This document shows positions 40,448-51,500 of a stretch of 64,000 bases of DNA, piece after piece; position 1 is the stretch's first letter; every line of letters begins with the position of its first letter. Origin of the DNA: Planococcus citri (lineage: Eukaryota; Arthropoda; Insecta; Hemiptera; Pseudococcidae). The DNA is taken from positions 47,926,001 to 47,990,000 of the forward strand of contig NC_088679.1 in NCBI RefSeq assembly GCF_950023065.1. The letters run 5' to 3'. The position numbers and the translations under genes were made by a program. The notes under the pieces were generated by a model. The model saw only the letters and a list, made by a program, of their open reading frames with translations. It searched no databases and was not told the DNA's origin.

Positions 40448-43111
40448 TCAGTAGTCGCTACTGGGTTGATAGTATTTTGGAACTGTTGACCGAGAATATG
40501 GTGTCGATGCTGGTTTATAATATTGCGATGACGGTGCTTTACGAGTATATTGAGGGGTGGGTTTGTAATATTGTTGAGTTGGTTTATTATACGAGTAGTA
40601 TTGCGGGGTGGCTTTGTAAGCGTCTGTGTCTACTGTTTCTTCGCTGGATTTTTGTTTAGGATTGAATGGATTGGTTTCTGGATCAGCATTCAGTCTATTG
40701 AAAATGAAAATGAAAGTGTTTAAAATTCTAAAATGGTTGTAGGTACATTGAAAGTAGCATAAAATTATTGTAATTTTCGAAAAAAGTAGTTGAAATAATT
40801 TTCAGAAAATAAAGAAAATGCAGAATTTCATGTACATAAATTTATTTTTTTTCTTCCAAAGCCTGTAAAAGTTTTTAAAAAAATCTCGCGCTCATTTCGC
40901 TTACTATTAATGTAGATATGATAACAGTGTTGTACCTTCTTTTTTGAAAAATAGAGCCATATTCTGAAAGAAGTACCTACCTGAGTTTTTTAATTTGTAT
41001 TCATTCCGCCTCAGAAGTTTACTTGAGCCCCCTCCTCAACGAAATCCGGGGTACGCCCCTGCAGGGACTTTTTGAAATGTTCTACTCAAAAATTTAGAAA
41101 TTTTTTGAACAGGAGGAACAAGACGAGAATTAGGCTACAAATGTTAATTTTATCAAATTTTGCTCATTTTTCTAAAAAAAATACTTCGGGTGTAATCTAA
41201 AAGAAGAAATTATTTCATGTTGAAAAAAAATTAAAATTCAATTACGAGCGATTTTTGTGACGTTTTCATCTTCTTTCCTCTTTCTCCTCTTGTAAAAAAA
41301 ATCTGTTTATCTGTTTATTCTACGATTTATTTTTTGAAAATTATGAAGTTGGTAATATGTATTCATGAATTTTACCAAAATACGAGTTGTTAATTTTGAA
41401 TTTTACTTCGTTTTGTCCACAAAAATTATGTCAAGAATTCTTTATTCACTCAACTGAAAAAAAAACCTATGCAATTTAAATAAGTAATACACGTTCAAGA
41501 GTGTCATTTTACTCATCATTTTCTCGCAAGACGTTGCTGGAAATTGCACAAAATTGGAGAGGGCAGCGGTGGCGAAGCTGTCGTTTCCTCCCCGGAAAAA
41601 TGACAAAATAAAACGCACATATACTCGCATAAAAATGGTCATTTTTTTAGTGAATTTTCCGAGTCCAACGCCTGTTTATTTGATAATTCATGATTCAATC
41701 TCATGCTCCTTTCTCTACGTTTTTAGAGGGAAAAATAAAAGGACAGCTTGCTCTCGTCGTGTTGATAAAAATAAATAAAACTTCAAACATTTTTGGTAAA
41801 TTTTTGAAAATTATACCATAAACTCATGTTTGTGTTTTCAAGCAGGGTCGTCAAATGATGCATTTTCCCTTCCATGTATATTTCCTGTATACTTACGTCT
41901 CAGTCACGCATTTTTATGAACATGCTACAATATGAAATGTTACGGTCATAAAGATTCATCAGATTATGTATAACTGACCTGTATAAAGATTGCGCTTGAC
42001 CACAGTCAACATTGTACCAATAATCGCAAGTGAATTCTTGTTGATTGAATAAAGTACCGTTACCGCATAGAAATGAAGCTCCTTGGTGACCTTCGCGTCC
42101 ATCATGGCACACGTGATAAGCCTAAATAAGTCAGGTTTATTTTGTCAACTTTTCATTTTACATTCCATGTATCAGAAATCAGAATATTATTTTATGTAGA
42201 TAAGCAAGTAGTATTCGCTATCATACCTCCTTCTGGGTACTACAATAATAATTATGTTATTTGATAGGTAGAATATTTTCACCCTTACTTGACATCCTGT
42301 TTCAACATTTGCATACATGCCAGGAGCATGAGGTACTGCTGCACAATTGAAATTTGTCTCTGGCACTGAATGGTAGAGAGGGTAGTCTACTCCTGGTTCA
42401 CCTGGAATTCCGCTAAAATCCTGTTCATCTTCTTTTGATGCCTGTGCTTCGTACCCTGCGTTTTGGTGACCGTAATATGGGTTCGAGGTTCTCTGTGAAT
42501 AAGGAAAAATGAAAGATTCGGGTTGAAGTACATTGAAAAAAAAATTGTTCCGCAGTAAAAGAGGGAGGAGGATGAATTGATGGGTATGATATAGGTACTT
42601 AATGGCTGATTGTTTCAGATTAAATGGTAGGTAATTTTCGCGACGGATATTTTGAAATTGCAAAAGAAATATTGTATCAATTCATTATGAAATATTTTTC
42701 CAAACTTGTTTATCAACTCGTGGTAGGTAAATGTTTATTTTCAAATCCCCAAAAGAATAATTTTTTTGCTCACCAATCACCGTCTCGGCATCTCGTACCT
42801 AGGTATCTAAGTAGGTATGTATGTACGTAGAAAAGAAAAAAAGTCGAAGTATTCGTTCTGTCTTCAATAAAAATGTAACATATAACATACGCGAAGGTTT
42901 GCACTAATTGGATTATTATACATATATAAATCTTTTGCAGGAACCTTTGCAAACGACCTTGATATGGTACATGATACGACTCCATTTAATAAAGAAAACA
43001 AGAAGACAAAATTGCAAAAAAACTTACTTTTTTCAATTTGGCAGCGTCTACTAAAAACACCACACTCAAAATAGGAATAATTACCTGGGTGAGTAAATTT
43101 AAAAAATGCAT
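40448..43111 (-). CDS. Cuticular protein analogous to peritrophins, one chitin-binding domain (CPAP1 type)
   Basis: Four exons on the minus strand: 43111-43028, 42492-42289, 42121-41979 and 40694-40448, giving 225 aa. Exon 1 encodes a signal peptide (hydrophobic core VIIPILSVVFLV, then DAAKLKK), so the protein is secreted. A peritrophin-A (ChtBD2) domain spans residues about 70-140 with its six cysteines at 78, 95, 101, 115, 128 and 136; the spacing fits the family. It is preceded by IPGEPGVDYPLYHSVPET, the lead-in typical of insect CPAP1 proteins. The last 80 residues are rich in Tyr, Pro, Gln and Ser with repeated YYKP and PQY units, a possible site of cross-linking. Expected role: binding chitin and shaping cuticle. 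Exon phases agree at every junction and introns are GT-AG. Single-domain architecture separates it from the three-domain obstructor (CPAP3) group. Confidence 0.9.
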
Positions 43112-45467
43112 TTTAATTTTAAACTTTTAAATTAACACCGAAGAGTGATTCGCTTCACATCTGCACATTGACTGATAAAATAACATGAATGCGAAATGTG
43201 CACCATAAAAATTCACTTTGCTGGTACATATTTGATTTTTAAAGAATAATGTCACGTTAATGTTGGGGTACCTACTATGTAATCGATGGGCGGTAATTGT
43301 AACATAACTTTATTATGTATGTTCCATTTAATAAATGTGCATTGAAAATCTAACGGGAGTAAGAGAACGATTCATTCTACATTTTATACGTAGATATCTG
43401 CCGCCTCATACTTTCACTCGTATGAATTCATGGACCAAGAGTCTGTTATTTAAAGCGTTCGCTTTGTAAAACAAATTCACATTGTCTTGTATAAACTGTA
43501 CGTCTGCTTCTGCATGTATTGTCATTATGCATTCGGATGACCTTGAATTTTAAGAACCAATTTGGCCAAAATTTGGTCATTTGCGAACTATAGTATAAGG
43601 TCCACTGGGGTTAATTGGGACACCCGACGCGACTTGCATGCCGAAGCACTACCTGGTATAGACTTGCGCTTACCCTCTACTTCATATTTTACCATTTAAT
43701 TTATGACAATGAAAAGTACTGGGCCACCCTCTTCCCCTTACAGTAGATATTCATTCATGTGCTTCAGAAGTCTGCTAAAAAAAAAAATGAAATCTGACTA
43801 TCAATATTCAAAAAATTGTCCAAATGATTCGATTGGACAGCTAAAACTTCGGGAAGTGTCTTTTCCAATCAAAAATCGAGTTTCAGACGATTCTAAAAGT
43901 TGTTGCAGCCCAATCGAATTTTTGATTGTTTTTAATATAATTTTTGGAAAATTTGGAGCTCAGAAAATATTTTTCAGATGCGCAGACTCGAAGTTGTGCC
44001 CAATCTCCAGGAAACTTGACTTGTAAGGTAGAAAAGACAATTTTCAAAGTTTGAGCTATAACGAATCGCTTTAATAGGCCATTTTTACACAATTTTTCTA
44101 TTTTGTGGGGCCCAAAGAATACTTCATGAGCTCTATGACTTTTTACGCTGTATTATCCTAAAAATTACTATTTTACTGTTTCAAGCACATTTTTTCATCA
44201 GACCTCTGTACACCTGTAGAACCCATAGTTTTCTGATTGGGCAGCTGTATAATTTTTGTGGAGGACTACCCTAGGGGTCCTCTAGCTTTTGAAACACTTA
44301 CCCTGGTGCACCTTACTTATGCAGTTATATACCATACTATTTCGGCACCAATTTATCAGCAGCAATCCCATTAAAATTGCATTCTGTCTTGCACCAATAG
44401 GTACTTTAACATTACCAAATCTCAAATTGTATGCAGGTATTAGTAGGTATGTAGCTAAATAATTTATCAATTAAAACTAAGGAGCCGAATAATTACACAA
44501 TGATTTTTTTGCAAGTTTATCAACCTCACCCGCAGCTACACCTAATATTTATATAGGTTAATGAGTCAATTCTACAGATGACTGATTAACTTCATCGAGA
44601 TAAATGTGAGTAAAATTCTTCTTTCATACAGACCATTAGACAAGTCCTATGCTCATTCAATTGTAAACACATCTAAAGAACAATTATGCTAATAAGAAAG
44701 GAAACCAGCAGTGTACCGAGATAATAACCAATTGTACGTATTACCTGTACTAAAATACTTTCAATTTCGTAATCTTGGTGATTTTAAATTCAAATGCGAT
44801 TGATTTGAAATATGTACCTTAATTGAAAAATTATTGATAGAAAGTTCAGTAATGTTGATCCAATTTTGAACAAATTTTTTTTTTGAAATAATTCACAAAT
44901 TATTGGTAGGAAGTTTAGTACCTAATGTTGATTAGGTTTTGAACAAATGTACCTGTATACCAGATACCTAGTCTTATAAGAAATAAGAAACTAGGTATAG
45001 ATACATATTTTTTCTTATTACATACACAAGTAAGATGCGTCTAGTCCAGCTTTTCATATTTTCATTAATTTTATAATCGTCTATGATTTATTTTTATTAC
45101 TCCCTGGTGCAGTTAAAGTCTACATAAATTATGGTACATTTTATTACCTACCATAACAAACCCCCAAAAAAGTAAACTGTGATTTGTTGTATTTAAACAA
45201 ATATATCAATATAGTCAATGGTAATCAAACAATCCAGGTATTTAATACTTCAAACGTAGACACAGAGTACCGATGTTATATAATTAGTGTCTAATCTGGT
45301 GGATTTTTTTACATGGAAAGAAACATATACCTAGCCAATGTAATTCGTTTTTACCAAAAAAATGTGCCAAGTGTTTTTATATAGTTCGCCTTACTGCAGA
45401 AGTTAATTTGGTCAAGACTCGTGTATTATGCTTTTTATTATGGTTTATAGTTTCAGATATACGTGAC
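43112..45467. other. Intergenic region between divergent genes
   Basis: Divergent promoters of the chitin-binding gene (left) and the lysine-rich gene (right) should lie here. I searched for exons of the missing amino-terminal domain of the downstream receptor and saw none. Only AT-rich, low-complexity open frames are present. Confidence 0.5.
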
Positions 45468-47859
45468 ATGGTTGTTACGTCTGTGTACTGGTTATTTTTT
45501 GCTGTAAGTATACTTAATGTATTTTTTCCCTTTTGTGTGCTTTGCTAATTAATTAATTATTGTGGATTTTGCTGAATCATAATTGAGTATACTCAAAAGT
45601 CAGGCTAGTAATGCTACAGTATTGCATCTAATCAATGTCTAAATTTAAGTTCATTTGGGGTTATGCGGATCTGGTGTGTTGCTGGTTTACCGATAATAAT
45701 AATTTCAACTCATATTTTTGTTAACTTTATGCTCGCTGATTTTTTTAATTTTAAAAGTTCGCATTGATTATCCTTTCTAATTGACTGGATATGGACAATT
45801 TTCATAGGTTTCATTTTCAGTGTTGACCATCCAGGCAGTGGATTCTGGGAAAATGACTTACGGTCTAGTTTACCGACCAGCAGGCTTGCATTCGGGAGCT
45901 TCTGCAGCATCAGTGTCATCATCAACATCACCCTCCAGTACTGAGAAATCACAACTTGAAGGGAATGAAACTGTGATTTCTACCCGAACAGAGCAGCCTG
46001 ATATCAACGAGTCATTCATTAGCTCGAGCAAAACAACCCCAAGCAATGTTTCTTTGAATGATGATACTGATAGTGATGGCTCAAAGTACACTGAAAATGA
46101 TATTCTACCCTGGTTAATGCAGTCTGCCGCCAACCCACCTTATACACCAAAAAGTAAACCAATTGAAGCATCATCTCGTCAATACCAAGTTACAGAAAAT
46201 GCTGAAGTTGATGGTTAGCTATTTACAATTTTCTGTGTAAGATGCACTTTCAAGTTTTTTCCCCTTACGTGCACTGCCTTAGCAAAATAATGAAGTGTTG
46301 TTGTAACTTTTTTTGTCAACATGAACAAAATTTATTTTTTTTGAAAATAAAAATTGAGCTAAAATCATTTTATTTTTATTTTTTTACTTTTGTAATTTTT
46401 TTTTGTAGATGTAAGAATGTTATGAGATTACTTACTTCCAAATAAAAATTCTACAATTTTTTATTTGATTTTTTTTTATTTCAAAAGTTTTTTTTGAGAA
46501 CAGACTTCATTATTTTGAGATTGATCGCACGAGTTTACTAGGCACATGCACGTATTCTTCAGGCACTGAAATAAGACGTGAACTACCAGAACTACCTGAT
46601 ACTCGTAGTTTGATAAATATACTCGTATCATGCTCGTATCTAGGGATCTTGTATGTAGATACACCTCTGAATAAGCTTCAAGCTTGCTCATTATTTTAGT
46701 TCTTTGCAGGTAACTAAGAGTAGGCAAGTGTGTTCATATTTCAACTTTTTTTCACCTTTATACAAGTATTTGCTTTCTTCCATGTTGTAAAAAAAGGTCG
46801 GGATTTTCCCTATTTTATTACCATCAAGCTATTTTCTTTACAGCAAACACTCGTAAAAAACGGACTCATGGCCATGATCACAATCAAAAGGAAGACGATA
46901 GTCATAAGGAAAATAAGAAAGTTGGCGGTAAATCAAATCACCATAAAGAAGAAGGTAAAAAAGGCAAAGAAGGCAAAGAAGCTGGAGAAAAAAAATACAC
47001 TAAGAAAGGTGGTAAAAAAGGCGGATATGAAGAGAAGAAAAAAGAGGAAGGCGGATCTGGCAAAATGAAGAAAAAGAAGAAAACCGCTGATTACAAAACT
47101 GAAAAAAAGCGAAAGAAAGGTTCTTTCAAAAAGGCAAGTTTTAAAAAATATGTTCATTGAGTCTATTCTGGAGGATAATTTTAAGTTATGAAACAGTGGG
47201 TGGAAATTTTTCAAATGTGTAGAAATGGGTGATTTAAAAAAGGGTTAAAATTTTCCATCATTAAAAATTGCACACTTTTTGATCATTTTTTGATTATAAA
47301 ATAACCTGCGTTTGGATACCTGTAGTACCTACTACCTACCTTCATTCTTCTTCATTGCTTAAGTGATTTTGAAAAAACTCCCAGAATATGGCCCTACTTT
47401 ATAATTCCATGTACCCAAATAATTCAATTTGTTTGTGTTATATTTTTTTTCTTCTCATAGGGCTTTAACGATAAATATCGTTTTGATAAAGAAGATAAAG
47501 TGGAGGAATTCTGGCATAGTCATCATGAAAAAGGAGTATTTCGTAAATTTGGGCGTAAAAAATCAAGTGAACAAGAAGAAAAAAAAGGAAGCAAAAAGAA
47601 GAAAAAGAAAAAGGTTGACTTTATATGTTTTGGAAATCGATTACAGATTTTACAACTTCATTTCGTACTATGTATTTGTTCATAGGGTAAGAAGAAAACT
47701 AAAAAAACGAAGAAACAGGGTAAAAAAGAAAAGAAAGAAGGCCACAAGGAGGATTCTGGTCATAAGTCTGAGAAAGGAAGCAAACATACTTATCACCATG
47801 AAACAGAATATGGAAAAAATAAAAAATCAAAATCATCCAAGGAAAAGAAAATCAAGTGA
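45468..47859 (+). CDS. Secreted lysine-rich low-complexity protein
   Basis: Five exons joined in frame give 343 aa: 45468-45503, 45835-46213, 46844-47133, 47461-47613 and 47686-47859. Exon 1 encodes MVVTSVYWLFFA, the front of a short signal peptide. Exon 2 encodes a Ser/Thr-rich acidic segment. Exons 3-5 are dominated by Lys, Gly, Glu and His in KKGGKKGG-like and KEGKEGKE-like runs. Exon 4 begins with GFNDKYRFDKEDKVEEFW and HSHHEKGVFRKFG. That Gly-Phe-x-x-x-Tyr then His-x-x-Gly-x-Phe arrangement recalls a group of uncharacterised insect Lys-rich secreted proteins; I know no function for them. The third intron uses a GC donor (AAG|GCAAGT at 47133/47134); a weak GT donor at 47151-47152 is the alternative. 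In exon 2 I chose the acceptor CCATCCAG before 45835 because it alone keeps the frame with exon 1. A polyadenylation signal follows at 48248. Exon 1 is the least certain part. Confidence 0.7.
47134..47460 (+). other. Probable GC-AG intron
   Basis: The donor reads AAG|GCAAGT, a perfect consensus apart from C for T at position +2, and the acceptor is a pyrimidine-rich TTCTCATAG. The frame is continuous across it (phase 0). Confidence 0.65.
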
Positions 47860-48247
47860 CATGTTATTTAAGGATATTTTAAATACGAGTGTTTTAATGT
47901 TTGTATTATGTATTACTTACTACTAGATATGGCGCGTTTTATTAACGAAAAATGTAAAGAAAATCAAAATATAGTATTTTTACGATAGCAGGTGGTGTGG
48001 TGATGTCGTTAGATATGTAGATAGGCAACTTATCCAACATACACTTCAGACGTTATGTTTGAAAGGGTTCAAATAAGTATTATAAATTTTTCTTGCGTTA
48101 TAAAATATGTAAATCATCCCATGTTCAGCCTTACTTTCTCACAATTATTTTTTCTCCTAATGAATGGCAAATGAACAAAACTTTAGTACGAAATCTGATT
48201 ATTTAAGCAGGTGTAACACCTTGATAACTTGTCAGTTTCTCGTCAAT

Positions 48248-48258
48248 AATAAAATAAA
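48248..48258 (+). terminator. Tandem AATAAA polyadenylation signals of the lysine-rich gene
   Basis: Two overlapping AATAAA hexamers lie about 390 bases after the TGA at 47857-47859 and before the first visible receptor exon at 48503. Confidence 0.55.
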
Positions 48259-48502
48259 ATATTTATTAACAGAAATTCAAGAGGGAAACAATGAGAATAT
48301 AGTGTCTAATATAGCTTGAAATATTTTTCAGTCGTCAAGTCGCGACTTTCAAAGGGTCATGTTTTAAAATGACGAGAAAAAGTTCATATAAAATTGGAAT
48401 TGTTGATGTTGGTATTTTATGCTTTTAAATACACATATATACCTAATTTGTTTTTTAAAAAAATAATTAAGATACCTGATTATATTTTAATTTTATTGGC
48501 AG

Positions 48503-51500
48503 GCTGTACCTTGGTCATACAGAACAAATGAGAAATGGAAAGGATTTTGCATAGATTTGATTCAAACACTGGCGGAAAGAATGAATTTCGAATATGAATT
48601 GGTTTTGTCTCAAGATGCAGATACCATGGGATTAAAAACAATTAATGAAGGAATTCTTCGAGATGTTTTTACTGAGGTATGTAAAGTTGATTTAATAAAG
48701 TACCTACTTGGCGCTCATGGTTTTGCCGGAATAAGTATTTGTACTGTTCGGAAGTTTTTCGGGTGAGTGGAGGAAGAAAGAATAATTTGAACAAGAAAAG
48801 TACATAATATGAAACAAATTTGAAGTTTCCCTAATTAAATTCCTAATGAATGAAGTGTAATAGTAATTTTTTTTAAGTTGATAAGCATGTATTTCACATT
48901 TATTTAAAAACGAGAGATTTTTTTTTTATTGTCGTTATTTAGAATGCTGTCAACTTTTTTAAACAGAATATTTCGCCGCGTGAAGAATTTTTGTTAAAAT
49001 ATCAAGTACATAATGCTTAAAGTAATATTTTATTTTCTGAATTGTTGAAAATTTTTTTTTTCAATCCTCAATTTTTATTACGTCTTGTTGGTATGTATTT
49101 ATTTTTTTATTTCAAGTCGTCAGAAATTTTGTGTGTTGCATTAAAATGTAGGTACATAGGTAACTACTATGTGTTTCTGCTTTCTGTATTAGAACGAGAA
49201 AGACAAACAACGCAAATAGGTATCTATTTTTTTCTCAATTGAAAAGTAAATAAGTATTAAATTTAATTTGGTAGGTGAGATATCATACTGTACCATGTAC
49301 CATTTGGCTCGAAGTACTCAGATTTAGATGGTAGGTCTAGGTACATTTACCAACTCAGATTATTGTTAAAACATTGTAACTACCTACCTAACGTACATGT
49401 ACATATATCACTTGCATACATGCTATCATAATCTAATCTAATTGTATAAATATATTTATTTGTGATATGTACTTTCACGTATTATCGAATTTCCGTTTAT
49501 TCTTATCGTATCTCTACCTATATTAATTTATGTAAAAGCCAGTTACATAGCCAGACAGACAACATTTAATTTAATCCCGTAAAAATGAACGGTTCGGAAT
49601 GGTGTGTTCGTTTTCCACTGCAGAAAAATTTGAATTTGGTGTTCGGACTCGAATCTGATCTCGAAACCCAAGATGTGAAAATTGAATTGGATAACATGCG
49701 ATTTACCGAAGGCTACCAGTCGGATATAATGATCGGTCGTTTGGTACACAAAGATGGAAAAGGAACCCAAGAGCACTTGCGATCAGTCGTCATAAAAATT
49801 TATCCAGCTGCCTGGGCAAGATCTACTTTCACCGAGGTAACATTTTCCAACGAAATTTTTGTTTTCAACAAAGTGATACCGTTTTTCAAAACGATGGATG
49901 ATTCTATTTCGAGCCTATTTCCTAAATTTTATCAAAGTTGCTTGGATTTTGGCGAGCAGGAAGAAGGATGCATAATAATGGAGAATTTGCAAGAAAATCA
50001 TTACCGTTTGACGACATCGAAGGTATTTTTAGATATCGAACATTTAATGTTAGCGATGAAAAAGATAGGCGAATTTCATGCTTATTCTTATCAAGCGAAA
50101 CAGGAATCTACGAAAGACTTCTATTCGTTGGTAGATTGTCTGGCAGATTCGCATTACATTGTAACAAAAGTCATCAAAGGATTTACACCGCCATTAGTAG
50201 AATATATTCTTCACGTGTTATCCTCCGAATCTCAGTACTACAATGAAAAAGCACATGAAATTCGTCAACTTGTGGGGGATGTTGACGAATTCGTCGAGTC
50301 AATTTTCAATACCAGAGTAGAACGAACGGCTGTGCTATGCCATGGAGATTTTTTACGGAATAATTTGATGTTCAAATACGACGAAGAGGATATCCCTGTG
50401 CATGTCAAGTTTATCGATTTGGGTAACATGAGGTACTGCTCTCCAGCCATAGATTTAGGTTTGATTTTGTACATGAACGCAGAACAGACTACCAGAGATG
50501 AATATTGGGATGCGCTGATTGATATGTATTACGATTCGCTGAAAAATGCGTTTCCTTGCAACAACTCGATTCCATCGAAAAACGAAATTCTATTAGAATT
50601 CAAGCATAATGTTTTGGCGTCGTGTTTCTTACTCGCTTCGTTTCTTCCTTGGATGCTGGCTGTTGAAGAAACTGGCAATCCGCTTTGTGTATTGGATTTA
50701 TTTTCTCCGGAATATGAAGAATATAAACATTTGCCTTTACCTTCTTTACCCACAGATGTACATGTAAATATTACTAAAAAACTTTTTCTACCGCATAGAA
50801 CAGAGAGAGTTTTACAAAACTTTCGTGATATTATTAAAAGAGGGTTCGTTTAGTCTTTCTATGTAGATCTTCCTACTGTGAATCATTTTTGTAATCGATT
50901 TTATTATTATTAGACCAAGATTCTGCTGAAATACTTACGTAATATACCTATGTGCTTAATTTAAAGTTTAAATTTTTCTAATACATATAATAAGTGTTGT
51001 ACTCGTAGTGTTGCTGGCTTTAGTACCTTATGTACCTGACAATATCTCGAAAAGAATTCATAATCACGAAAAATATTCTGAGTCCTGGTGAAGAAAAAAT
51101 AAATAAATGAAATGTATAGAACATCTCAATCTTCAGATTCTATACAAATGTATGTACTTTCAAAAAACTTTATTTTCCAGTGTGGAGATCTCATTACCTC
51201 ATACTAGTTGGCATACCTGTGTTCTATTCTGAAATCACTTCTAGTAAGCTTTTAGAGATCAATCATCATAGGTATCCTAATGCGCGATGTAAAATGCAAT
51301 TTACGTACTATAATGTACCTGTGGTTGCCTATTTCCGATCACAAAGGAGTCTACTACACAAATGTAGAAATGAATGTAGGTATTTCAAAACAATATTTTC
51401 AAAGCGAGGGGAGGGCCGATATTTTTTAGATTGAATATATTTATTGTGAGAAAATGCAGAGGAAATTCTACTTATTACAAAATAAAAATAAATTATTCTT

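Noticed and set aside
45870..47214. Minus-strand open frames over the lysine-rich gene
   Set aside because: Long Lys-rich coding (AAA/AAG/GAA) gives Phe/Leu/Ser-rich open frames on the opposite strand. The plus-strand model has splice sites and a signal peptide.
49938..50753. Open frames of 69-102 aa overlapping the nested kinase-like gene
   Set aside because: They are shadows in other frames of the 422-aa EcKinase-like gene.
51180..51434. 84-aa open frame between the nested kinase-like gene and the second receptor exon
   Set aside because: It does not fit the receptor lobe, and the neighbouring exons join perfectly without it.
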